The notes below the pieces were generated by a model. The model was given only the letters and a program-made list of their open reading frames with translations. It was not told the origin of the DNA and ran no database searches. A DNA stretch of 64,000 bases, taken from Miltoncostaea sp050250915. GTDB taxonomy: Bacteria > Actinomycetota > Thermoleophilia > Miltoncostaeales > Miltoncostaeaceae. The stretch spans positions 62,001 to 126,000 of the forward strand of contig JBFWNT010000010.1 in the NCBI GenBank assembly GCA_050250915.1. Reading direction: 5' to 3'. The position numbers and the translations under genes were made by a program. How positions within the stretch are numbered: position 1 is the stretch's first letter; every line of letters begins with the position of its first letter. Below are positions 38,011 to 46,602 of the stretch, in pieces.

Positions 38011-39090
38011 ATGCGGCGAGCGATCCTGACCGTGGCGGCCGCCGTCGTGCTCGCGGCGTCCCCCGCCGCGTTCGGCCAGGCGACCGCACCCGACCCCACC
38101 GCCCCGACGGCGCCCGTCCCGCCCGTCCCGCCGCCGACCCACCCGGCGATGGCCACGGGCTGGGGCGCGGTGATCGCGCCGGGCGAGGCGCTCCGCGCCG
38201 CCCCCGACGCGGCGGCCACGGCGTCGGGGACCGTGGCGAGCACGCGCATCGCCGGCCGCGCCCAGGCGGTCACGCGCGACGCGGAGGGGACGGTCTGGGT
38301 GCGCCTGGCGTTCCCCGGCGCCCTGCACGGCTGGGTCCCCGGCGACGCGGTCCGCGCCGTCCCCGCCCCGGTCGCGCTCTCCGCCGGCACCGTGCGCACC
38401 CTGACGGCGGCCCGGGCCACGCTGGGCGCCCGGGCGGCGCTGCTGGTGCGCGACCCGTGGGCCCGGACCCTGTTCGCCGCGGGGTCGCGGAGCCCGCTGA
38501 TGCTGGCGTCGGTCACGAAGCTCGCGACGGTCTCGGCCGCGCTCAGCGTGAACCCGTCGATGCCGCTGCGGTCGGTGGCGGCGATCCTGGGGCCGTCCGA
38601 CAACGCGAAGGCCCAGGCGCTCTCCGACGTCCTGGGATCGGGCAGCCGGAGCCTCGGGGCGCGGCGGGCGGCCGACCACGCGGCGGCGCTCGGCGCCGAA
38701 TGGCACGTCGCCGACGGCTCGGGGCTGTCGCGCGCCAACCGTGCGGCGGCCGGGGAGGTGGCCGACCTGCTGCTCGGGATCCGCGACGAGCCGGCCTTCC
38801 TGACGCTGTTCCGGGCGCTGCCGGTGGCGGGCCGCACCGGCACGCTGGAGTGGCGGATGCGCGGCACCAGCGCCATGGGCCGGGTGCGGGCGAAGACGGG
38901 CACGTACGACGACTGGCGCGTCTCGTCGCTCGCCGGCTACTTCTGGCCCGCCGGCTCGGGCCTGAGCCCCGAGCGCGCGTACGTGGTGGTGTCGCTCGAG
39001 AACGGGGTGTCGCCGTACCGGGCGCGCCCCGTGCAGGACACCGTCGCCGCCGCGCTCACCGCGCGCGGCGCGCTCGTCCCCACCGGGTAG
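38011..39090 (+). CDS. Compact D-Ala-D-Ala carboxypeptidase-like protein
   Basis: A 359-residue secreted protein. A signal peptide (ILTVAAAVVLAASPAAFG) and a Pro-rich linker lead to a small SH3-like domain (about 50-115; GWVPGDAVRAV). The rest is a penicillin-binding-type serine hydrolase with SVTK at 167-170, SDN at 196-198 and KTG at 295-297, so all three active-site motifs are present. It resembles the end pieces of DacB/PBP4 (peptidase S13), but the SxxK to SxN distance is only 26 residues, while DacB has a large insertion there. It probably trims peptidoglycan outside the membrane. Its stop overlaps the TetR start by one base. Confidence 0.75.
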   Translation: MRRAILTVAAAVVLAASPAAFGQATAPDPTAPTAPVPPVPPPTHPAMATGWGAVIAPGEALRAAPDAAATASGTVASTRIAGRAQAVTRDAEGTVWVRLAFPGALHGWVPGDAVRAVPAPVALSAGTVRTLTAARATLGARAALLVRDPWARTLFAAGSRSPLMLASVTKLATVSAALSVNPSMPLRSVAAILGPSDNAKAQALSDVLGSGSRSLGARRAADHAAALGAEWHVADGSGLSRANRAAAGEVADLLLGIRDEPAFLTLFRALPVAGRTGTLEWRMRGTSAMGRVRAKTGTYDDWRVSSLAGYFWPAGSGLSPERAYVVVSLENGVSPYRARPVQDTVAAALTARGALVPTG

Positions 39091-39659
39091 TGCCGAAGGT
39101 CGTCGACCACGCCGCCCGGCGTGAGGAGATCGTCGACGCGCTGCTGCGGGTGGCCGAGCGCGACGGCCTGGACGGGGTGAGCCTGCGGGCCGTGGCGCGG
39201 GAGGGCGGCTGGTCCACCGGCGTCCTGGCCCACTACTTCCCGGCGAAGGACGACCTGCTGGCCTTCGCCCTCGCCCGCGCCGGCCGCCGCCCTCTGGCCC
39301 GCGGCAGCGACGCCGCCGCCCGCGCCCGGACGCCGCTCCTGGGCCTGCGGGCGCTCCTGCGGGAGGCCCTCCCGGTGACCGACGACGGGCGCCGCGAGGC
39401 GCGCCTGTGGTTCGGCCTCACCGCCGGCGGGGCGGGCGTGGCCGGCGCGGCCCGCGACCGCGACGCCGCCTGGACCGATGCCCTGGCCGGCGCCCTGCGC
39501 GCCGCCGGGCTCGCGCCGGACGACGCCCGCCGGGGCGCCATCGCCCTGCTCGCCACGGCCGACGGGCTGGCGCTGCGGATGCTCACGGCGTCCCTCTCGC
39601 GCCGCGCCGCCGACCGCGCGCTGGACGACGCCCTGGCGGCCGTCGCCGGCCGGGGATAG
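39090..39659 (+). CDS. TetR-family transcriptional regulator
   Basis: A 189-residue repressor-type protein. The N-terminal helix-turn-helix reads EEIVDALLRVAERDGLDGVSLRAVAREGGWSTG, then VLAHYFPAKDDLLAFAL, the classical TetR pattern. The C-terminal helical half would bind a ligand. The GTG at 39090 overlaps the TAG of the PBP-like gene (TAGTG). Candidate targets are its own operon and the MFS exporter, whose upstream repeat could be an operator; this is inference. Confidence 0.88.
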   Translation: MPKVVDHAARREEIVDALLRVAERDGLDGVSLRAVAREGGWSTGVLAHYFPAKDDLLAFALARAGRRPLARGSDAAARARTPLLGLRALLREALPVTDDGRREARLWFGLTAGGAGVAGAARDRDAAWTDALAGALRAAGLAPDDARRGAIALLATADGLALRMLTASLSRRAADRALDDALAAVAGRG

Positions 39660-39667
39660 GCCCCGCC

Positions 39668-41350
39668 CTACTGGGTGCGGACGTTGCGGCCGGCGCCGCC
39701 GAGGAGGGCATCCACCCCCGCGCCGCCCACCAGCCGGTCGGCGCCCGCGCCGCCCAGCAGCCGGTCCCGCCCCGCCCCGCCGAGGAGCTGGTCCGCGCCC
39801 GCCCCGCCGATGAGGCGGTCGGCGCCCGGCCCGCCCAGAAGGCGGTCGGCCCCGGCACCGCCGCAGATGATGTCGTTCCCGCCCAGCCCGGAGATCACGT
39901 CGTCGCCCGCGAGCCCCGCGATCACGTCGGCGCGGGGCGTCCCGCGCAGGCGGTCGCGGCCGGGGGTGCCGACGATCGTGGCGCGCCTCCCGCCGCAGAG
40001 CACCCGTCGCGCCGCCGGCTGCACCGGTGCCGCGCCACCGCCGCCGGTCGCCGCCGGCGGTGGCGTGGGCGCGCCCTGGAACTGCGCGACCGCGAACCGG
40101 ACGTCCTGGCCGACGCCGCTGTCGCCGGCGAGCACGATGCGCCCGTCGGGGCGGAGGGACACGGCGTAGGCGGTGTCGTCGCCCCCGACGTCGCGCGCGG
40201 TCCACCCGTCCCCGCCGCCGAACGAGGCGTCCGGGGTCCCGTCGGGCATCAGGCGGGCAACCGCCATGTCGCCCGGCGAGGCGTCGTCGCGGGCGGTGAG
40301 GCCGGCGACGACGATGCGGCCGTCGGGCTGGAGGGCGACGTCCCAGCCGATGTCCACGCCACCCAGGTCCATCGTCGCCGTGCCGTCGCCCGCGAACGAC
40401 GGGTCGGGCTGGCCGTCGGCGAGGAACCGCGCCACCAGGATGTCGTCGCCCCCCGCCCGGCCCGCGCTGCCCGCCGCGACGATCCTCCCGTCGGGCTGGA
40501 TCGCCACCGCGGCGGCCGCGTCGTCGCCGCCGAGGTCGACCGACGTCCACCCGTCGCCGCCGCCGAACGACGGGTCCAGGTCGCCCTGGGGCGCGCGCAG
40601 CCGCGCGACGAGCAGGTCCTGCTTGGGCCCGTCGTTGAGGGCGCCGGCCAGCACGATCCGCCCGTCGGGCTGGAGTGCGAGGTCGTTGCCCACGGCCTCG
40701 GCGCCGAAATCGAGCAACGTCCTGCCGGAGCCGCCCGCGAAGGACGGGTCGAGGTCGCCGGCGGGGACGCGGATGCGCGCGACGACCGCGTCGTCCACGT
40801 CGCCCACGGCGCTGATGCCCGCCCCCAGGATCGCGCCGTCCGGCTGCACCACGAGCCGCTGGAGATCGACGGCGCCGCCGATCGGGAGGCGGGCCCATCC
40901 GGTGCCGCCGCCGAACGTGGGGTCCAGGGCGCCGTCGGTGGCGCTCAGGCGCGCGACGAGCCCCTGGCCGGCGCTCCCGCCGACCACCAGGAGGCGCCCG
41001 TCGGGCTGCACCGCCACGTCGTAGGCGCGGTCGGTCTGGTCGAAGTCGAGCTTGGTCCAGCCGGTGCCCGACGCGAACGTCCGGTCCAGTGCGCCGTCCG
41101 CCCCGAGCTGCGCGACGACCCCGTCCGTGCCGGCGCCCGGGCCGGCCGCGCGGATGCCGGCGAGCAGGATCCGGCCATCGGGCCGCAGGTCCATGCCGTA
41201 GGCCGACGCCGGCAGGCCGAGATCGATGCGCGCCGATCCCCCGGTGCCGAACGTGGGGTCCGGGTCGCCCGCGGCGCCCAGGGCCGTGCCGGCGCAACCC
41301 AGCAGCGTGAGCGTGGCCAGCAGGGCCGTGAGCCTGGGGCGCCTCAGCAC
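39668..41350 (-). CDS. Secreted delta-60 repeat protein with RTX-like tail (paralogue 1)
   Basis: A 560-residue exported protein. The signal region ends in LLGC, a possible lipobox, followed by ALG-AAG, a possible signal peptidase I site. Seven delta-60-type repeats fill about residues 28-400, each with F(G/A)xGxG near its start and LQPDGRIVVAG-like ends; seven repeats suggest a seven-bladed propeller. After a Pro/Gly linker come VLCGGRR and a C-terminal block of roughly ten GGAGADRLLGG-type repeats, like calcium-binding RTX motifs, ending GRNVRTQ. No type I secretion genes are nearby. It has the same design as the next upstream gene. The GTG at 41350 is set by the promoter geometry. Confidence 0.82.
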   Translation of the reverse strand: MLRRPRLTALLATLTLLGCAGTALGAAGDPDPTFGTGGSARIDLGLPASAYGMDLRPDGRILLAGIRAAGPGAGTDGVVAQLGADGALDRTFASGTGWTKLDFDQTDRAYDVAVQPDGRLLVVGGSAGQGLVARLSATDGALDPTFGGGTGWARLPIGGAVDLQRLVVQPDGAILGAGISAVGDVDDAVVARIRVPAGDLDPSFAGGSGRTLLDFGAEAVGNDLALQPDGRIVLAGALNDGPKQDLLVARLRAPQGDLDPSFGGGDGWTSVDLGGDDAAAAVAIQPDGRIVAAGSAGRAGGDDILVARFLADGQPDPSFAGDGTATMDLGGVDIGWDVALQPDGRIVVAGLTARDDASPGDMAVARLMPDGTPDASFGGGDGWTARDVGGDDTAYAVSLRPDGRIVLAGDSGVGQDVRFAVAQFQGAPTPPPAATGGGGAAPVQPAARRVLCGGRRATIVGTPGRDRLRGTPRADVIAGLAGDDVISGLGGNDIICGGAGADRLLGGPGADRLIGGAGADQLLGGAGRDRLLGGAGADRLVGGAGVDALLGGAGRNVRTQ

Positions 41351-41357
41351 GCGCGCG

Positions 41358-41387
41358 ACCGTAACCTGACGCCTTCGTCCATGTAAA
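41358..41387 (-). promoter_or_regulatory. Leaderless promoter of paralogue 1
   Basis: On the minus strand TTTACA (41387-41382) is a one-mismatch -35, followed after 18 bases by TACGGT (41363-41358) as a TANNNT -10. Seven bases (CGCGCGC) then lead to the GTG at 41350. Paralogue 2 has the same arrangement base for base in the -10 to start segment. No ribosome binding site is present. Confidence 0.6.
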
Positions 41388-41409
41388 GACGCTCGCGCCG
41401 CCGCGCGCG

Positions 41410-43095
41410 CTACGGGGTGCGGATGTTGCGGCCGGCCCCGCCGAGCAGCGCGTCGACGCCCGCGCCGCCCACCAGTTTGTCGCCACCCGCGCCGCCCAGC
41501 AGGCGGTCCCGGCCCGCGCCGCCCAGCAGCGTGTCGGCCCCCGCCCCCCCGATGAGGCGGTCGCGCCCGGCGCCACCCAGGAGCCGGTCGGCCCCCGCCC
41601 CCCCGCACACGATGTCGTCGCCCCCGAGGCCCGACACCACGTCGTTGCCCCCGAGGGCCGCGATGACGTCCGGGCCGCGGGTGCCGCGGATGCGGTCGCG
41701 GCCGGCCGTGCCGACGATGGTGGCCCGCCTCCCGCCGCACAGGACGGTCGCGCCGGCCGGGCCGCCGGGAGCGGCGCCCGCGGCGGGCGCCGCGGGGGCG
41801 TCGCCGCCCAGGAGGCGCGCGACGGCGATGTCCTGCGGCCCATCTGCGGTGGCGGCGGTGCTGCCCGCGACCAGGATCCGCCCGTCGGCCAGGAGGCTCA
41901 GCGCGGTGCCGTCCTCGAATCCCCCGAAGTCGACGCGGACGCGGCCGGAGGTGCCGAACGCGGGGTCGAGCGACCCGTTCGGCAGCAGGCGGGCGACGGC
42001 CATGTCGTCCTTCCCCCCGGATCCGGAGGTCGTCGTGCCGAGCACGACGATCCTGCCGTCGGGCTGCAGGGCCATCTCGTCGGCGATGTCGGCCCCGCCG
42101 AAGTCGACGGCGGTGGAGCCACCGCCCGCGAACGTGGGGTCGGGCAGGCCGTTGGGCAGGACGCGGGCGACGGCGAAGTCGGTGCCGGGACCCGCGGGCG
42201 ACGCGGAGCGGGCGCCGGCCACGACGATCCTGCCGTCCGGCTGGATCGCGAGGGACGCCGCGTAGTCGAAGGTGCCGAGGTCGATGACCGTGCGGCCCGA
42301 GCCCCCGCCGAAGGAGGGGTCGTGCTCGCCCGAGGGCATCAGCAGACGGCCGACGATGATGTTGCGGCTGCCGTTGGTCTGGATGTTCCCGGCGTAGACG
42401 AGCTTGCCGTCCGGCTGCAGCGCGATGTCGTCCACCTGGAAGTCGGTGCTGCCGAAGTCCTCGGTCACGACGCCGATGTCGGCGAACGTGTCGTCGAAGC
42501 CGGCGGTGTCGGCCAGGAGCCGCGCGAAGACCGCCTTGCTGGGGCCGGCGAACGTGAAGCCGCCCACGACGATCTTGCCGTCGGGTTGGAGGGCCAGGGC
42601 CTGGACCGCGTCGGTGCCCCCGAACGGCAGGTCGTCGACGCCCTGGCCGCCGGCGAACGAGGGGTCGAGCGTCCCCTCCACGGCCAGCAGGCGGGCGACC
42701 ATGCCGTCGTTGTCCGTCCGGCCCACCGCCACGATGCGCCCGTCGGGTCGCAGCTCGAGGTCGGTGACCCCGTCGTCGGCGCTGGGGTCGATCCGCGACC
42801 ACCCGGCGCCGAGGCCGAACGAGGAGTCCATGCCGCCGTTCGGGTTGAACTGGGCGACGATCCCGTCGTAGCCGTTCCCCGTGCCCCCGGACTGCTCGCC
42901 GCCGACCACGATGCGCCCGTCGGGCCGCTGCCTCATGACCAGCGCCGACTCGGAGCCGTCGAGGTCGGCCACGAAGAGCCCCGAATCCCCGAAGGCCTGG
43001 TCCAGGTCACCGGGTGCCGCGGCGGCCCCGGCGGCCCCCGCCGCGAGCAGGCCGGCGGCCGCGGCCAGGAGCGTGAGTTTCGCCAGAATCGCCAT
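41410..43095 (-). CDS. Secreted delta-60 repeat protein with RTX-like tail (paralogue 2)
   Basis: A 561-residue exported protein with a normal Sec signal peptide (MAILAKLTLLAAAAGLLAAG, then Ala-rich). Seven delta-60-type repeats (about 35-395; ends such as LALQPDGKIVVGG and LAIQPDGRIVVAG) are followed by ATVLCGGRRATIVGTAGRDR and about ten GGAGADRLLGG-like repeats ending GRNIRTP. Two cysteines (VLCGG, IVCGG) frame the start of the tail, as in paralogue 1, and might pair. The function is unknown; candidates are a calcium-stabilised cell-wall or matrix protein. The ATG lies 7 bases from the -10 box and has no Shine-Dalgarno sequence. Confidence 0.82.
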   Translation of the reverse strand: MAILAKLTLLAAAAGLLAAGAAGAAAAPGDLDQAFGDSGLFVADLDGSESALVMRQRPDGRIVVGGEQSGGTGNGYDGIVAQFNPNGGMDSSFGLGAGWSRIDPSADDGVTDLELRPDGRIVAVGRTDNDGMVARLLAVEGTLDPSFAGGQGVDDLPFGGTDAVQALALQPDGKIVVGGFTFAGPSKAVFARLLADTAGFDDTFADIGVVTEDFGSTDFQVDDIALQPDGKLVYAGNIQTNGSRNIIVGRLLMPSGEHDPSFGGGSGRTVIDLGTFDYAASLAIQPDGRIVVAGARSASPAGPGTDFAVARVLPNGLPDPTFAGGGSTAVDFGGADIADEMALQPDGRIVVLGTTTSGSGGKDDMAVARLLPNGSLDPAFGTSGRVRVDFGGFEDGTALSLLADGRILVAGSTAATADGPQDIAVARLLGGDAPAAPAAGAAPGGPAGATVLCGGRRATIVGTAGRDRIRGTRGPDVIAALGGNDVVSGLGGDDIVCGGAGADRLLGGAGRDRLIGGAGADTLLGGAGRDRLLGGAGGDKLVGGAGVDALLGGAGRNIRTP

Positions 43096-43102
43096 GCGCG
43101 CG

Positions 43103-43132
43103 ACCGTATATCCGTACCTCGGCGCGCGTAAA
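43103..43132 (-). promoter_or_regulatory. Leaderless promoter of paralogue 2
   Basis: TTTACG (43132-43127), an 18-base spacer, TACGGT (43108-43103) and CGCGCGC before the ATG at 43095: the same layout as the promoter at 41358-41387. The spacers differ in sequence, so the shared elements are likely functional and not merely recent duplication. Confidence 0.6.
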
Positions 43133-43153
43133 GTGCCGACCGCGGGAGGGTCG

Positions 43154-46100
43154 CTACGCCTGGCTCGCCGCCTCCGCGTCCATGAGGTCGGCGATGCCCC
43201 TGAGGGCCACGGACACCCAGGTCGGGCGGTTGTTGAGCTCGTAGGTCAGCTCGTAGACGGCCTTCTCCAGGAGCGAGGTGTCCAGGAGCACGTGCAGGCC
43301 GTGGCGGTCGGCGGGGATCCAGGGGGCGTCGCCCGCGTGCTCCAGGTAGGCGCCGAGGAAGGCCTCCGACACGGCGTCGCACCACGCCCGGCCCCAACGC
43401 TCCAGGTCGCCCGCAGCCTCGGACGCCGGCTCCACCAGGCCCCGGTTCCCGGCGTCGGTGAGGGCGGTGAACGTGGCGTAGTGGAACGAGCGGAGCACGC
43501 CGGCGACGTCGCGGATCGGGCTGCGCTTCACGCGCCGGTCGCCCAGGCTGCGGGCCGGCTCGCCCTCGAAGTCGATGATCATGAAGTCGCGGCCGGTGAA
43601 CAGGATCTGCCCCAGGTGCAGGTCGCCGTGGCAGCGGATGCGCATCGCCTGGATCGGCTCGGCGGTGAGCGCCTGGAACCGCGCCAGCAGGGCCTTCTCG
43701 GACCCCAGCACCACCGCCGCCTGCGCCGCCGCCTCCTCGCCCAGCTCGGGAAGCTGCCTGCGCAGCAGCTGCATCGCCCGGCTCGTGAGGTTGCGGAGCG
43801 ACTGGTAGAGGCCGCGCTGGTAGTGGGGCGTGAACGGCTCGGGCGCCAGGGCGGGGTCGACCGTGTCGGCGGCGAGGGCGGTGTGCAGCTCGGCGACCCG
43901 GCGGCCCATGAGGGCGGCGGAGTCGAGGTAGGAGCCCACCATCTCCGCGGCCTCCTCCGGCACCGGCCGCTGCGCCCGGTCGAGCAGCGGCTCCCGGGCC
44001 GGCTCGGGGGCGGGGATCCCCGTCTCGATGCGGTCGGTCACGGACCGCTCGAGGAAGCGGCCGAGGACGTCGAGCGTGTACTGCCACGCGTCGCCCTCGT
44101 TCGGCACGAAGCGGTGGACGATGGCGAGCGTCGACGGCTCGCCGCCGTCGACCTGGTACTCCAGCGAGCCCGCGACGGACGGCGTGTTGGCGTACCCGGC
44201 GCGCTCCCCCAGGTAGCGGCCCAGCTCGAGGTCGGGGTTGATCCCGTCCTCCACCCGCCGGAACAGCTTCATGATGAGGTTCTGGCCGTACACCACCGAC
44301 GTGTTGCTCTGCTCGGCGCGGAACACCGACGGCTCCGGGGCGGCGTTGCCGTCGAGGGCGGCGCGCAGGACGGGCGTGCTGCGCCCCGTGAGCCGGCCGC
44401 CGTTGACCCCCTTCAGGTTGCGCCGGGCCCGGACGGCGTCGAGCAGGGCGCGGTTCACGTCGGCGTCGACGAGCGCCTCGGCCAGGATGGCGGTGTCGTT
44501 GCGGCGGCGGATGCGGGCGACGACGCTGCGCGGCGCGTCGGCCTCCAGGTACTCGGCGCGCTCCCCCTCGATCACGGCCAGCGGGACGGCGTAGTTCTCG
44601 GGCTCGCCCTCCCCGTACTCCACCTTGACGATCAGGACGCGGGCGCCCAGCGAGCTGCGGGCCCCGGCGAGCGGCAGGGCGTCCAGGATCACGACGTTGC
44701 GGATGACGCGCGCCTTCCCGGCGAACCACCGGCGCCCCGGCAGGAACCGGGCGATGGCGCGCTCCAGCTCGCCGCGGCGGCGGCCCGTGACGAGGGCGTC
44801 GATCGACCCGGACGCCTCGATGACGGGCAGGCCCACCTCGTCGGCCTCCTCCGTGACGTCGGCCGACTCGATCGCCAGCCAGTAGATGGCGTGCGGGCCC
44901 AGCGTCAGCAGGTACGGCAGCTCGCCGATCGCCGGGAACGTGGTCTGGCCGAACAGCTCCACCGGCTCGGCGCCCCGGAACCGCGAGAGGTCGAGCTCCA
45001 CGTACTGGGCGACCCGCGAGAGGTTCGCGACGATCAGGACGCTGCGCTCCTCGTCGGTGCGGAGGTAGGCGAGCACCCGCCGGTTCTCGGGGTGCAGGAA
45101 CTCCAGCTCACCCCGCCCGAACACGGCGTAGCGCCGGCGCAGGGCCAGCATCCGCCGCATCCACCACAGCAGGGAGCCGCCGTTGCGCGACTGGTTCTCG
45201 ACGTTGACCTGCTCGTAGTGGAACTCGGGGTCGATGATCGGCGGCAGGTACAGCCGCTGCGGGTTGGCGGCCGAGAAGCCGGCGTTGCGGTCGGCCGTCC
45301 ACTGCATGGGCGTGCGGACGCCGTCGCGGTCGCCGAGGTAGACGTTGTCGCCCATCCCGATCTCGTCGCCGTAGTAGATGACCGGCGTGCCCGGCAGCGA
45401 CAGCAGCAGGCCGTTCATCAGCTCGATCTTGGCGCGGTCGTTGCCGAGAAGGGGGGCCAGGCGGCGCCGGATGCCGAGGTTGATGCGGGCCTCACGCTCG
45501 CTGGCGTAGACCCGGTACATGTAGTCGCGCTCCTCGTCGGTCACCATCTCGAGCGTCAGCTCGTCGTGGTTGCGCAGGAACAGCGCCCACTGGCAGCCCT
45601 CCGGCAGGTCCGGCGTCTGCTGGAGGATGTCGATGATGGGGAAGCGGTCCTCCATCTGGATCGACATGAAGAGCCGGGGCATCAGCGGGAAGTGGAACGC
45701 CATGTGGCACTCGTCGCCGTCGCCGAAGTACTCGATCGCGTCCTCGGGCCACTGGTTGGCCTCGGCCAGGAGCATGCGGTTGGGGAAGGTCTCGTCGACG
45801 TGGGCGCGCAACTCGCGCAGGAACCCGTGGGTCTCGGGCAGGTTCTCGCAGGACGTGCGCTCGCGTTCGTAGAGGTACGGCACGGCGTCCAGGCGGAGCC
45901 CGTCGACGCCCATGCGGAACCAGTGGTCGACCTGCGACATCAGGGCGCGGCGGACCTCGGCGTTCTCGAAGTTGAGGTCCGGCTGGTGCGAATAGAAGCG
46001 GTGCCAGTAGTACTGGCCGGCGAGGGGGTCCCACGACCAGTTGGACGACTCGAAGTCCTTGAAGATGATCCGGGCGTCCTTGTACCGCTCCGGCGTGTCG

Positions 46101-46522
46101 CTCCAGACGTAGAAGTTGCGCCACCTGCTGCCGGCGGGCGCGCGGCGGGCGCGCTGGAACCAGGGGTGCTGGTCGGAGGTGTGGTTCAGCACCAGCTCGG
46201 TGATGACGCGCAGGCCGCGGTCGTGCGCGGCCTTGATGAGCCGGGCGACGTCGCGCATCGACCCGTACGACGGGTTCACGGAGCGGTAGTCGGCGATGTC
46301 GTACCCGTCGTCGCGCAGGGGCGACGGGTAGAACGGCAGCAGCCAGATCGCGGTGACCCCCAGGTCGTGGAGGTAGTCGAGCTTCGAGATCAGGCCCTTG
46401 AAGTCGCCGATGCCGTCGCCGTCGCTGTCCATGAACGCACGGACGTGCAGCTCGTAGACAACGGCGTCGCGGTACCAGTCGGGGGTGTCGTCGAGAAGGC
46501 TCTCGGAGTTCACCGCGGGCAT
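43154..46522 (-). CDS. treS-mak: Trehalose synthase-maltokinase fusion
   Basis: A fusion of about 1122 residues. Residues 1-560 are TreS, a GH13_16 isomerase of trehalose and maltose: DTPDWYRDAVVYELHVRAF, FYPSPLRDDGYDIADY, ELVLNHTSDQHPWFQ, GVDGLRLDAVPYLYER (nucleophile), LLAEANQWPEDAIEYFG (acid/base), LFLRNHDELTLEMVT. Residues 590-1122 are maltokinase (Pep2/Mak): FLPGRRWFAGKAR and the kinase signature RCHGDLHLGQILFTGRDF followed by IIDFEGEPARSLGDRR and SPIRDVAG. It makes maltose-1-phosphate for GlgE. The ATG at 46522 begins exactly at the TreS domain. It is transcribed apart from the glucan operon. Confidence 0.95.
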   Translation of the reverse strand: MPAVNSESLLDDTPDWYRDAVVYELHVRAFMDSDGDGIGDFKGLISKLDYLHDLGVTAIWLLPFYPSPLRDDGYDIADYRSVNPSYGSMRDVARLIKAAHDRGLRVITELVLNHTSDQHPWFQRARRAPAGSRWRNFYVWSDTPERYKDARIIFKDFESSNWSWDPLAGQYYWHRFYSHQPDLNFENAEVRRALMSQVDHWFRMGVDGLRLDAVPYLYERERTSCENLPETHGFLRELRAHVDETFPNRMLLAEANQWPEDAIEYFGDGDECHMAFHFPLMPRLFMSIQMEDRFPIIDILQQTPDLPEGCQWALFLRNHDELTLEMVTDEERDYMYRVYASEREARINLGIRRRLAPLLGNDRAKIELMNGLLLSLPGTPVIYYGDEIGMGDNVYLGDRDGVRTPMQWTADRNAGFSAANPQRLYLPPIIDPEFHYEQVNVENQSRNGGSLLWWMRRMLALRRRYAVFGRGELEFLHPENRRVLAYLRTDEERSVLIVANLSRVAQYVELDLSRFRGAEPVELFGQTTFPAIGELPYLLTLGPHAIYWLAIESADVTEEADEVGLPVIEASGSIDALVTGRRRGELERAIARFLPGRRWFAGKARVIRNVVILDALPLAGARSSLGARVLIVKVEYGEGEPENYAVPLAVIEGERAEYLEADAPRSVVARIRRRNDTAILAEALVDADVNRALLDAVRARRNLKGVNGGRLTGRSTPVLRAALDGNAAPEPSVFRAEQSNTSVVYGQNLIMKLFRRVEDGINPDLELGRYLGERAGYANTPSVAGSLEYQVDGGEPSTLAIVHRFVPNEGDAWQYTLDVLGRFLERSVTDRIETGIPAPEPAREPLLDRAQRPVPEEAAEMVGSYLDSAALMGRRVAELHTALAADTVDPALAPEPFTPHYQRGLYQSLRNLTSRAMQLLRRQLPELGEEAAAQAAVVLGSEKALLARFQALTAEPIQAMRIRCHGDLHLGQILFTGRDFMIIDFEGEPARSLGDRRVKRSPIRDVAGVLRSFHYATFTALTDAGNRGLVEPASEAAGDLERWGRAWCDAVSEAFLGAYLEHAGDAPWIPADRHGLHVLLDTSLLEKAVYELTYELNNRPTWVSVALRGIADLMDAEAASQA

Positions 46523-46602
46523 GCTCGCACAGACGTACCCGGAACGGCGGCGGCTGAGACGGGCGGTTTCGGCGGCGGCGTCGCGTGGGGCATCATGAGG
46601 CC

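Noticed and set aside
39675..41800. Short direct DNA repeats in the tails of the paralogues, which look like a repeat array.
   Set aside because: They encode the GGAGADRLLGG protein repeats in frame. Units are contiguous with no spacers, so this is not CRISPR.
39668..42802. A continuous minus-strand frame joining both delta-60 paralogues into one protein.
   Set aside because: The part upstream of 41350 is an out-of-frame shadow of paralogue 2. Each paralogue has its own signal peptide and promoter.
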